NCBI GenBank assembly: GCA_963706425.1
Contig: CAVPMN010000005.1
Coordinates: forward strand, 1 to 22,400
DNA: 22,400 bases
Reading direction: 5' to 3'
DNA from: CAVPMN01 sp963706425
Lineage (GTDB): Bacteria; Actinomycetota; Acidimicrobiia; Acidimicrobiales; Acidimicrobilacustridaceae
The position numbers and the translations under genes are program-made. The notes under the pieces were generated by a model. The model had not been told where the DNA came from. It did not search any database and saw nothing but the letters and a program-made list of their open reading frames with translations. Shown here one piece after another: positions 7,608 to 15,161 of the stretch (the stretch's first letter is position 1; each line of letters begins with the position of its first letter).

Positions 7608-9039
7608 ATGATCGAACCGATCGATGCCAGCGACGTGTCGGTGTGGGACGACGACGCCGACGTGGTGGTCGTGGGCCTCGGATGTGCGGGTGCGTGCGCC
7701 ACCATCGAGGCCGCCGAGATGGGCGTCGACGTCGTCGTGCTCGAAGCGGCCGCCATGGGCGGTGGCACTTCCGCTATGTCGGGCGGGCTCATCTACCTGG
7801 GTGGCGGAACACCCGTGCAAGAGGAGTGCGGCTACACCGACACGGCCGAGAACATGGAACGCTTCCTGCTCGCGGCGTGCGGTCCCGAGGTCGACGAGGC
7901 CAAGGTGCACGCGTACTGCCACGACAGCGTGCGCCACTTCCACTGGCTGGTCGACCACGGCGTGCCGTTCCGGTCGCAGTTCCATCCCGAGCCCAGCCGG
8001 GAGCCGCCCGACGACTCGGGGTTGGTGTTCAGCGGCGGCGAGGACTCGTGGCCGTTCGACACCGTCGCCGACCCGGTGCCACGGGGTCACCATCCGCAGT
8101 TCCCCGACGCCGCCGGCGGCTTCCTCATGCAGCGGTTGCTCGACGCGGTCGACCAGACGGCGGCGCGGGTGATCACCGACACGGTCGTCGATCGGCTCGT
8201 GGTGCACGACGGCCGGGTCGTCGGGGTCGAGGCCACGACCGACGGCGCGACCCGTCTCGTGCGCGCCCGCCGAGGCGTGGTGCTCACCGCAGGAGGCTTC
8301 ATCTTCAACGAGGAGATGGTGCGCCAGCACTGCGCCGACGCGCTGCGCTGCAACATGCCGATCGGCACACCCTTCGACGACGGCCGGGCCATCCGCATGG
8401 GCGAAGGGGTCGGCGCGGCCACGCTCGGCATGGAGCGCATCGAGGTGGGCATCCCGTTGACACCACCACGCAGCCTGGTGCGCGGCATCCTCATCAACAG
8501 TGCCGGGCAGCGGTTCATGAACGAGGACACCTACGCCGGCCGACTGGGCCAGGAGTTCCTCCTCCGCCAGGACGGTCAGGTCTACTTCGTGCACGACGAC
8601 TCGACCTTTGCGGTCAACATCGCCGGCTACAAGCCGCGATGGGTCGCCGAGTCGGCGGCCGAGCTCGAACGCGAGATCGGGCTACCCGACGGCTCCTTGC
8701 AGGCCACGCTCGACGCGCTACAACGAGCACGCGGCCGCAGGCACCGATCCGGAGTTCCACAAGAACGCCGCCTGGCTCACCCCGCTCGAGCCGCCGTACG
8801 GCGTGGTCGACATGAGCGTCGACCGCAGCTACTACGCCCCGTTCACCCTCGGCGGGCTGGCGACCAACGCGGCCAGCGCTGTGCTCGACCACGCAGGTGC
8901 GCCGATCGCTGGCCTCTTCGCCGCCGGGCGCACCACGGCCGGCATCGCCGCCGGCGGCTATGTGAGCGGCATCTCGCTCGGCGACGGCACCTACTTCGGC
9001 CGTCTCGCCGGCCGCTCCGCAGCGACCGCCGAGGGTTGA
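7608..9039 (+). CDS. FAD-dependent oxidoreductase (fumarate reductase/3-ketosteroid dehydrogenase-like), one frameshift
   Basis: Soluble FAD_binding_2 flavoprotein of about 476 residues, the superfamily that includes fumarate reductase flavoproteins and 3-ketosteroid dehydrogenases. It starts at ATG 7608 (MIEPIDASDVSVWDDDADVV). The FAD Rossmann motif is VVGLGCAGA (G23, G25, G28), followed by VVVLEAAAMGGGTSAMSGG. The middle has GVVLTAGGFIFNEEMV and ILINSAGQRFMNEDTYAG. A frame change near 8720 leads to YNEHAAAGTDPEFHKNAAWL, and the C-terminal FAD-closing motif reads GLFAAGRTTAGIAAGGYVSG, ISLGDGTYFGRLAG. It is divergent from the sigma operon and converges on the SigG-type gene. A steroid or other enone substrate is plausible for this lineage, but no substrate residue is diagnostic. 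Confidence 0.85.
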
Positions 9040-9060
9040 CGCCGTACCGGTCGCGCGCGC

Positions 9061-9076
9061 CGGGTCCGCTGACCCG
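9061..9076. terminator. Hairpin between convergent genes
   Basis: CGGGTC-CGCT-GACCCG is a perfect 6-bp inverted repeat in the 64-nt gap between the flavoprotein and the convergent SigG-type gene. There is no T-run on either side, so it would be at most a GC-hairpin terminator. Low confidence. Confidence 0.3.
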
Positions 9077-9103
9077 TGATGCGCGACAAGAACGGGCGCG
9101 GTA

Positions 9104-10081
9104 TCAGTCGTCGAGGTGGGTGGGCAGACCGAACGCCGGGAACAGGTCGGGGTCGAGGAAGGCGTGGAACTCGGCGATGCGGTCACCCTTGATCTCGAGC
9201 ACCTGCAACGCCCACGGCGCATGGCCACCCGCCGGATCGACGCGGTACTGGCCGAACGCCGGCGAGCCGTTGGCCGTGGTGGGCAACAGGCGCGAGCCCT
9301 CACAGCCGATGCCCGGGCCGAGGAACCAGGCGCCGATGTTCTCGGCCCCCACGAGCCACATCGAATAGGGCGGCATCGACTGGATGGCATCGTCGTGCAA
9401 GAGGGTGACGAGCGTGGCCACGTCGTAGCGCTCGAAGGCGTCGACGTAGCGCTCGAGCAGCTCTTGTTCGACCCGGTCGCTGATCGGTGAGGGCGCGTCG
9501 CGGCTCACCGTGGCGAGCGTGGCGCGTGCCCGCTGGAGCGCGCTGTTCACCGCAGGGACGCTCGTGTCGAGCAACTCGGCGACCTCGCTCGCCTGCCAGC
9601 GCAGCACCTCACACAGGATGAGCACCGCGCGCTGACGAGCGGGCAGGTGTTGGAGCGCAGTGACGAACGCGAGGCGGATGCTGTCGCGCGCCACGGCCAC
9701 ATCGGCTGGGTCGGCGCCGTCGGGCAGGATCCTCGTGTCGGCGATGGGCGAGATCCATGCGTTCTCGGGCAACGTGGCCGCGAGGTACTTCGGGTCGGGC
9801 GGGGTGGCGGGCCCGAGATCCATCGGCCGCGCTCGACGCTGCGGGCCTCGTTGCATGTCGAGGCACACGTTGGTGGCGATGCGGTAGAGCCACGAGCGCA
9901 CACTCGAACGGCCCTCGAAGCCGTCGGCGGCGCGCCAGGCGCGCACCATCGTCTCCTGCACAGCGTCTTCGGCTTCGAAGCCGGAGCCGAGCATCCGATA
10001 GCAGTAGCCGGTGAGCTCGCGGCGGTACTGCTCGAGCGAATCGGGCGCGAGGGCGGTCGCACGATCGGTCACCGTTGGCAT
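9104..10081 (-). CDS. SigG/TIGR02960-type ECF sigma factor with C-terminal SnoaL-like domain, intact
   Basis: Sigma-70 family factor of 325 residues, much longer than a minimal ECF factor. It starts at ATG 10081 (MPTVTDRATALAPDSLEQYR). Region 2 covers about residues 15-80 (GYCYRMLGSGFEAEDAVQET, MVRAWRAADGFEGRSSVRSW). Region 4 lies around 140-190 (LQHLPARQRAVLILCEVLRW, ASEVAELLDTSVPAVNSALQ). The remaining 130 residues form a SnoaL-like fold (LERYVDAFERYDVATLVTLL, then LQVLEIKGDRIAEFHAFLDP, ending FPAFGLPTHLDD), the hallmark of the SigG-type group, in which the tail modulates activity and replaces a dedicated anti-sigma factor. Only one base separates it from the upstream STAS gene, so they are co-translated. 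The reading frame is unbroken. Confidence 0.93.
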   Translation of the reverse strand: MPTVTDRATALAPDSLEQYRRELTGYCYRMLGSGFEAEDAVQETMVRAWRAADGFEGRSSVRSWLYRIATNVCLDMQRGPQRRARPMDLGPATPPDPKYLAATLPENAWISPIADTRILPDGADPADVAVARDSIRLAFVTALQHLPARQRAVLILCEVLRWQASEVAELLDTSVPAVNSALQRARATLATVSRDAPSPISDRVEQELLERYVDAFERYDVATLVTLLHDDAIQSMPPYSMWLVGAENIGAWFLGPGIGCEGSRLLPTTANGSPAFGQYRVDPAGGHAPWALQVLEIKGDRIAEFHAFLDPDLFPAFGLPTHLDD

Positions 10082-10082
10082 G

Positions 10083-10379
10083 CTAGGGCTCGTTTCCAGA
10101 ATCGGGCGGGGGGTCCGGCGGCGGATCCGGCAGGGGGCCGGCCAGCAGGTCGGCCTGGACCCCGGCCGGCTCTCTGGAGGGACCCAGCAGCAGGTCCTCG
10201 ACCCCGGCCAACGCGATGAGCTCGCGCAGCTCCGGGCTGGGATCGTGCACCCGGATGGAGCATCCGAGTCGCCGCGCGGCCAACTGCAGCGCGCACAGCG
10301 CGTCGACGGTGGCCAGGTCCGGCGGCTCCACAGCGGCGGTCATCTGGGTCATTCGACGTCGCGGAGGCCGCGAACTCAT
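10083..10379 (-). CDS. Small STAS-domain-like protein with proline-rich tail
   Basis: Protein of about 85-98 residues. The core DLATVDALCALQLAARRLGC, SIRVHDPSPELRELIALAGV, EDLLL has the helix-strand-helix pattern of STAS (anti-anti-sigma/SpoIIAA-like) domains. The first strand of a complete STAS domain is short or missing. The C-terminus is a low-complexity tail (PLPDPPPDPPPDSGNEP). The start is uncertain: ATG 10379, 10352 or 10343 are all in frame, and the last (MTAAVEPPDL) leaves the most room for a promoter. The stop at 10083-10085 is one base before the SigG-type ATG, so the two form an operon. A regulatory link to that sigma factor is inferred from position only. Confidence 0.62.
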   Translation of the reverse strand: MSSRPPRRRMTQMTAAVEPPDLATVDALCALQLAARRLGCSIRVHDPSPELRELIALAGVEDLLLGPSREPAGVQADLLAGPLPDPPPDPPPDSGNEP

Positions 10380-10403
10380 CGCGGTCGGGCGAGACTGTCG
10401 CCC

Positions 10404-11147
10404 GTGACCTACTGCCTCGCCATGCGGCTACCCGACGGTCTGGTGTTCCTGTCCGACACCCGCACGAACGCCGGCGTCGACAACATCAGCACCTATCGCA
10501 AGCTGTTCGTCTTCCACCCCGCGCCCGATCGCACGATCGTGATCCAGTCGGCGGGCAACCTGGCCACCACCCAGGAGGTGCTCGACCGGATCAACCGCGA
10601 CCTGGCCGATCCTTCGGCATCGTCCTCGTTGGCCACCGTCGACCACCTCTTCGAGGCTGCCCTCTACGTGGGAAGCACCAGCGTGGCCGTAGCCCAGGCC
10701 CATCAGGGGCCGCTCGCCGCGGTGGGCGCCGACGGCACCTCCACGTTCATCCTCGGTGGCCAGATCGGTGACGCCCCTCCCGACCTCTACCTCGTGTATC
10801 CGGAGGGCAACTACATCCGGGCGTCCGACGAACGGCCGTTCCTCCAGATCGGCGAGACCAAGTACGGCAAGTTCCTCCTCGAGCTGGGTACCGCCTCGCC
10901 CCGCGCTCTCGACGACGCCGCCAAGGTGGCCCTCAGCTCGATGATCAGCACCGCCCGGGCGAACCTCTCGGTCGGTCCGCCCTACGACCTCGGCATCCTG
11001 CGCACCGGCGTGCACACCATCGAGCACTCGCGCATCGAGCCCGACTCGACGTTCCTCGGGGAGTTGGAGGAGGTCTGGGTGCGCCATCTCACCCAGGCGC
11101 TCGACGAGCTGCCGATGGTCGACCCGGCCCAGAGCCAACGGCTTTGA
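10404..11147 (+). CDS. Anbu / proteasome-type Ntn-hydrolase, intact
   Basis: Ntn-hydrolase of 247 residues resembling Anbu, the ancestral beta-subunit relative of the proteasome (COG3484). GTG 10404 places threonine directly after the initiator (VTYCLAMRLPDGLVFLSDTR), so removal of residue 1 exposes T1. D17 (SDTR) and the lysine in STYRKLFVF complete the catalytic triad expected for proteasome beta-type subunits. Further conserved segments are RTIVIQSAGNLATTQEVLDR, STFILGGQIGDAPPDLYLVY and IGETKYGKFLLEL. Anbu usually sits beside a transglutaminase-like protein, an alpha-E protein and an ATP-grasp protein. None of these is here, and its neighbours are a STAS/sigma pair and a phosphodiesterase. 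The longer in-frame upstream extension is rejected because it would bury the catalytic threonine. Confidence 0.88.
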   Translation: MTYCLAMRLPDGLVFLSDTRTNAGVDNISTYRKLFVFHPAPDRTIVIQSAGNLATTQEVLDRINRDLADPSASSSLATVDHLFEAALYVGSTSVAVAQAHQGPLAAVGADGTSTFILGGQIGDAPPDLYLVYPEGNYIRASDERPFLQIGETKYGKFLLELGTASPRALDDAAKVALSSMISTARANLSVGPPYDLGILRTGVHTIEHSRIEPDSTFLGELEEVWVRHLTQALDELPMVDPAQSQRL

Positions 11148-11172
11148 GCGGGTCACCGGGCAGACAGCGGAC

Positions 11173-11685
11173 ATGACCGTCGTGCTGGTGCTGGCCGACA
11201 CCCACCTGAAGGAGGGTCAGCTCGGGCGACTATCCGAGACCGTCTGGCAGCTCGCCGACGAGGCGGACGTGATCCTGCACGCCGGCGACGTGGTCGACGC
11301 CACGTTGCTCGACGCGTTGGCGCAGCGGGCGACCGTACACGCGGTGCGGGGCAACAACGACGGCGCGCTGGCCGGGTTGCCCGACGAGCTCAGGCTCGAC
11401 CTCGCCGGGGTTCAGGTCGCGTTGATCCACGACAGCGGCGCCCGCCAGGGCAGGGAGCGACGTCTGTTCCGGCGGTTTCCCGACGCCGAGGTGGTGGTGT
11501 TCGGACACAGCCACCAACCGCTGTCGGAGTGGACGCCGCAGGGCCAGCTGCTGTTCAACCCGGGCTCGCCCACCCAGCGCAGGCGCGCTCCGCAGCACAC
11601 CGTCGGCCTGTTGACCGTCGACGAGGGCGCGATCGTCGACCATGAGATCGTCACCGTGACAGATCGTCACGGTCGACCGACGTAG
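11173..11685 (+). CDS. YfcE/MJ0936-type metallophosphodiesterase, intact
   Basis: Calcineurin-like phosphoesterase of 170 residues, a full-length member of the small YfcE/MJ0936 group that cleaves phosphodiesters with two bound metals. Start ATG 11173 (MTVVLVLADTHLKEG). The metal ligands are all visible: D9 and H11 (ADTH), D39 (HAGDVVD), N61 or N62 (RGNND), H86 (ALIHDSG) and H112/H114 (FGHSHQ). It lies 25 nt downstream of the Anbu gene on the same strand and is probably co-transcribed with it. Its last codons overlap the convergent hypothetical gene by 19 nt within a hairpin. The physiological substrate is not predictable. Confidence 0.93.
   Translation: MTVVLVLADTHLKEGQLGRLSETVWQLADEADVILHAGDVVDATLLDALAQRATVHAVRGNNDGALAGLPDELRLDLAGVQVALIHDSGARQGRERRLFRRFPDAEVVVFGHSHQPLSEWTPQGQLLFNPGSPTQRRRAPQHTVGLLTVDEGAIVDHEIVTVTDRHGRPT
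11653..11673. terminator. Hairpin spanning the overlapping 3' ends of convergent genes
   Basis: ACCGTGAC-AGATC-GTCACGGT is a perfect 8-bp inverted repeat inside the 19-nt overlap region of the phosphodiesterase and the convergent hypothetical gene. It is placed to end transcription in both directions, though no T-run follows. It also encodes the last residues of both proteins. Confidence 0.4.
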
Positions 11686-12141
11686 CGGCGATCGATGATG
11701 CCGAGCGCGGTCTCGGCCAGGCGACCGGCGATGATCCAGGGACCGAGCACCAGTCGCGAACCGAGGCGCGCCACGGTCGCCGACACTGCGACCCCTGGGG
11801 GCAGCTGGCGGAGATGGGTCATCGGGAGCGCCAGATCGGATTCGGACACTCGGGCGGCGCCCGCGGGCGCGAGCACGGGCGCGTCGGTCGAGTCGGGCGC
11901 GTCGGTCGAATCGGACACCTCCGTCGGGGCGATCCCGAAGCGCTCGGCGAACGCATCGAGATCGGGCCGGTCCTGGTCGTGCTCGTCGTGATGACCCGGC
12001 ACGTTCCGCGTCGGGCACGGGGCCGAACTGGTCGGGACCGCCGCGGCCGCTCTTCATGCCCGGCTGGCCGGCGGTGGCATCGGGTGAGAGCGCTTCGGCA
12101 CGGCCGCTGCGTCTCAGCTCGGGCTGTTGCGGATTCGCCAT
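11667..12141 (-). CDS. Hypothetical acidic protein, one frameshift
   Basis: Unrecognised protein of about 158 residues. It starts at ATG 12141 (MANPQQPELRRSGRAEALSP) behind a GAGAGGA ribosome site 8 nt upstream. After a frame change near 12000-12015 it continues HHDEHDQDRPDLDAFAERFG, IAPTEVSDSTDAPDSTDAPV. A perfect or near-perfect 18-bp duplication (11877-11894 and 11895-11912) encodes the doubled DSTDAP. The C-terminal 40 residues are hydrophobic and basic (ATVARLGSRLVLGPWIIAGR, LAETALGIIDRRYVGRP) and could form an amphipathic, membrane-associated helix. It is divergent from the baeRF-like gene and converges on the phosphodiesterase. No function can be assigned. Confidence 0.6.
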
Positions 12142-12259
12142 CGTCGGCGTCCTCTCGGTCGTCGGAGTGGGGTTCGGTCGCGACTACCCCCACTCGGCCG
12201 CGGCAGAACACCGGCGGGCTGGGTAGGGGTGACCAGACGTCGACCAGGGAGTCACCCCA

Positions 12260-13439
12260 ATGCCCACCGACCATGCCCATCTCTCTTCGCCGCCGCTCGC
12301 CCCGGCCGCCGGCGGCCGCACCGAAGCCGACCAACTTCGAGACCTCGCCCATGGCCGGCCGCCGTTCACCAGCATCTACCTGCCGATCGACCGACACGCC
12401 GAAGACGGCCCCCAGCGGATCGCAACGGCCTGGCGAGAAGGGCGAGCCGAGCTGGCCGCCGCCGACGCTCCCGATCGCATCCTCGAACGGGCCGACGCGC
12501 TGCGTAGCCGAGCTACACGACGGCGCGACCCTGGCCATGGTGTTCGACGGCGACGGGAACGAGCATGTGCGGGCGATCGCGCACCCGCTCGCCGCGCCGT
12601 GGTTCGACCACGGCCCGATCCCGCGACTCGGTCCGCTGCTCGTGTTCGCTCGAGACAACCCGGCCTACGTGGTCGCCTTGCTCGATCGGCGCGGCGCCGA
12701 CATCGTCTCGGTGGTCGACCGTTCCCTGGCCGAAGAGCACGTCGTCGACGGCGACGACGGAGACCCACTCACCAAGAGCGCGCCCGGAGGATGGTCACAG
12801 CGCCGCTATCAACAGCGAGCGGAGAACACCTGGGAGCGCAACGCCGCAGAGGTAGCCGAGGAGCTGGCGGACGCGGCTCGTCAGGTGGGCGCGGCGGTGG
12901 TGATCGTCGCCGGCGAGGAGCGCATGGCCCGTCTGCTCGACGACCACCTCCCTGCCGAGATCGCCGCGAGATGCGTGCGCGCCGAGTCAGGCGGGCGCGC
13001 CATCGACGGCTCGGTCGACGAGTTGCGCGTTGAGGTCGAGCGGCTGGTGGCCACGGTGGTGGCCACGCACATGGCCGACACGCTCCGGCACTTCGTCGAG
13101 CTCCGCGACCGAGGGGCGATCGTGGCCGACGGCCCCGGTGCCACCTTCGAGGCGTTGCGGGCCGCCATGGTCGACACGCTGCTCGTGCACGACGAGCCCG
13201 ACGACGACCGTCGCGCCTGGTTCGACCTCTCGTCTCCCACCCTTGTCGCCGGCGAGGCGGCCACGCTGCGAGACCTCGGCTTCGAGCCGCTCGAGGGCAG
13301 GATGGTCGACGTGCTGGTGTGGGCCGCGCTCGGCACGGGCGCACAGGTCGAGATGATCCCCGGGCGCGGGCCGCGGGTGCCGGCAGAGGGCGTCGGCGCG
13401 TTCCTGCGGGGTTCGATCGAGCCGACTGACCCGGAGTGA
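12260..13439 (+). CDS. baeRF2/Rv2629-like (Vms1/eRF1-related) protein, one frameshift
   Basis: Protein of about 393 residues resembling mycobacterial Rv2629 and the bacterial eRF1 (baeRF family 2) relatives of Vms1/ANKZF1, which act on peptidyl-tRNA in stalled ribosome contexts. It starts at ATG 12260 with an AGGGAG ribosome site 8 nt upstream. The N-terminal part includes PPFTSIYLPIDRHAEDGPQR. A frame change near 12500 leads to VAELHDGATLAMVFDGDGNE. The segment GGWSQRRYQQRAENTWERNA near residue 176 is the family hallmark, with the glutamine in the position of the eRF1 GGQ-like loop. The C-terminal third (DVLVWAALGTGAQVEMIPGR) is a pelota/eRF1 domain 3-like fold. The family call is good; hydrolase activity is inferred. 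Confidence 0.82.
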
Positions 13440-13477
13440 TGACGTCGGTCTCGAGGTCACGCGTGCATTGACGCCAA

Positions 13478-13783
13478 CTACCAGTCGATGATCACGGCAT
13501 CGGCTTCGTCAGGATGGTCCTCGAGCCACTTGCGGGCGAACGGGCAGTTGGGCACGACCGTGCGGCCCGCATGCGCCGCGGAAGTGATGGCGGCCCGCAC
13601 GAGCGCTCCGCCCACACCTTGGCCCTCGAGCTCGGGCGGGACACCGGTGTGCACGAGCACCAACCGGTCGCCTTCGATCCGATAGGTGAGCACGGCGACG
13701 CCCTCGTCGGTGCGGACCTCGAAGCGGCGGCGCTCGGAGTTGTCGACGACGTCGGTCGCCTCGATCTTCGACGGCTGGTCCAC
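13478..13783 (-). CDS. Small GNAT-family N-acetyltransferase (COG2388 type), intact
   Basis: Compact GNAT-fold protein of 101 residues, typical for the COG2388/YidJ-like group. GTG 13783 (VDQPSKIEATDVVDNSERRR) is chosen because GAGGGG lies 6 nt upstream; an ATG at 13804 would add seven residues but lacks such a site. The acetyl-CoA pyrophosphate-binding loop is QGVGGA (residues 55-60), preceded by the strand LVLVHTGVPPELE. VVPNCPFARKWLEDHP near residue 80 carries the cysteine conserved in this small group. The substrate is unknown. The gene is divergent from the nitronate monooxygenase and converges on the baeRF-like gene. Confidence 0.9.
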   Translation of the reverse strand: MDQPSKIEATDVVDNSERRRFEVRTDEGVAVLTYRIEGDRLVLVHTGVPPELEGQGVGGALVRAAITSAAHAGRTVVPNCPFARKWLEDHPDEADAVIIDW

Positions 13784-13988
13784 AACTGACCCCTCTCTCG
13801 GCATCGTGCTCGCGACCGCTCGTCCGAACGGCCGGCTGGGTCCCAACCTACCGACGCCTTGCGCCGGACATACCTGACCAGGCCACTGCGCCGGCCGCCC
13901 CCGACGCGCCGGCGCCGTCACGCTGGCGCGGGCGCCGTCGCTGCGAGACCCTGATGGCCCACGCGAGACGATCGACCAGGGACGGACC

Positions 13989-15113
13989 ATGAAGACCAAG
14001 GCCAGCGAGCTCGTCGGCATCGAGTTCCCCATCTTCGCCTTCAGCCACTGCCGCGACGTGGTGGCCGCAGTCACCAACGCCGGCGGCTGCGGCGTGCTCG
14101 GCGCGGTGGCGCACAGCCCGGAGCAGCTCGACATCGACCTGCGCTGGATCGAGGACGAGGTGAAGGGCAAGCCCTACGGCGTCGATCTGCTCGTGCCCGA
14201 GAAGTTCGTCGGGGCCGAGGAGGGCGGCTTCGACCGCGACGCGCTCAACGACTTGTTGCCCGACGAGCACAAGGCGTTCGTCGACGACATCCTCGCTCGC
14301 CATGACATCCCGCCCCTCACCGACGACGGCCCGATGCGCGGCGTGGGCGGCATGCGGGTCGACCCGAAGAGCATGGCTCCGCTGCTCGACGTGTGCTTCG
14401 AGCACCGGCCCGGTTTGGTGGCGTCGGCCCTCGGCCCCCCACCCGCGCACTTCATCGAACGCGCCGCCGAGGCCGGCATCCCAGTCGCGGCCCTGGCGGG
14501 CTCGGTCGAACACGCCGTCAAGCACGCCGACGCAGGCGCGCACCTCATCGTCGCCCAAGGCACCGAGGCGGGCGGGCACACCGGCCTCATCGCCACCATG
14601 GTGCTCGTGCCGGAGGTGGTCGACGCGGTCGGTCCGTTGCCTGTGCTGGCAGCGGGGGGCATCGCGTCGGGTCGCCAACTGGCGGCGGGCATGGCGCTCG
14701 GTGCCGACGGCGCGTGGTGTGGATCGGTGTGGCTGACCACCGAAGAGGCGGAGACGCCGCCGCTCGTGAAGGACAAGTTCCTCGGTGCCCGGTCGGGTGA
14801 CACCGTGCGGTCGCGCTCGATGACCGGCAAGCCGGCGCGCATGCTGCGCAGTGCGTGGACCGACGAATGGGAGCGCGCCGACGGGCCGGGGCCGCTGCCG
14901 ATGCCGATGCAGCCGTTGCTGATCGGACCGGCGATGGCCCGCATCGGCCGGGTGGCCAACGAGCCCGGTGCCCAGGAGCTGGCGACCTACTTCGTGGGCC
15001 AGGTCGTCGGCAGCATGAACACCGTGCGGCCCAGCCGCCGAGTGGTGCTCGACATGGTCGAGGAGTTCATCGACACCGTGCAACGACTGTCAGGCCTTCT
15101 CGAGGACGTCTGA
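13989..15113 (+). CDS. Nitronate monooxygenase (2-nitropropane dioxygenase family), intact
   Basis: FMN-dependent TIM-barrel enzyme of 374 residues that oxidises alkyl nitronates or a related carbon acid. It starts at ATG 13989 (MKTKASELVGIEFPIFAFSH) with an AGGGACGG site just upstream. Conserved parts are AVTNAGGCGVLGAVAHSPEQ (flavin-binding N-terminus), AGIPVAALAGSVEHAVKHAD, QGTEAGGHTG at 190-199 with the catalytic base H197, and the phosphate-binding loop AAGGIASG at 221-228 followed by MALGADGAWCGSVWL. The frame is unbroken. The amidase follows 48 nt downstream but appears to have its own promoter. The segment between residues 60 and 140 is longer than in minimal NMOs, as is common in actinobacterial members. 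The native substrate may not be a nitronate. Confidence 0.92.
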   Translation: MKTKASELVGIEFPIFAFSHCRDVVAAVTNAGGCGVLGAVAHSPEQLDIDLRWIEDEVKGKPYGVDLLVPEKFVGAEEGGFDRDALNDLLPDEHKAFVDDILARHDIPPLTDDGPMRGVGGMRVDPKSMAPLLDVCFEHRPGLVASALGPPPAHFIERAAEAGIPVAALAGSVEHAVKHADAGAHLIVAQGTEAGGHTGLIATMVLVPEVVDAVGPLPVLAAGGIASGRQLAAGMALGADGAWCGSVWLTTEEAETPPLVKDKFLGARSGDTVRSRSMTGKPARMLRSAWTDEWERADGPGPLPMPMQPLLIGPAMARIGRVANEPGAQELATYFVGQVVGSMNTVRPSRRVVLDMVEEFIDTVQRLSGLLEDV

Positions 15114-15126
15114 CTGGCGAGCGATC

Positions 15127-15161
15127 GTGACAGATCCTCCGGAGTCGGGCAGGATCTCCCG
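15127..15161 (+). promoter_or_regulatory. Probable leaderless promoter of the amidase
   Basis: GTGACA at 15127-15132 and CAGGAT at 15150-15155 are separated by exactly 17 bp, and ATG 15162 follows 6 nt after the -10 box. No ribosome site lies between the box and the ATG. This is the best sigma-70-like promoter in the window and would make the transcript start at or next to the A of the ATG. Confidence 0.6.

Noticed and set aside
7608..9039. Naming the flavoprotein kstD
   Set aside because: FAD motifs and the C-terminal SGISLGDG pattern fit several FAD_binding_2 subfamilies. The steroid-specific active-site tyrosines cannot be assigned with confidence.
10011..10403. N-terminal extension of the Anbu gene
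   Set aside because: It overlaps the STAS and sigma genes on the other strand, has no domain pattern, and would prevent exposure of the catalytic threonine.
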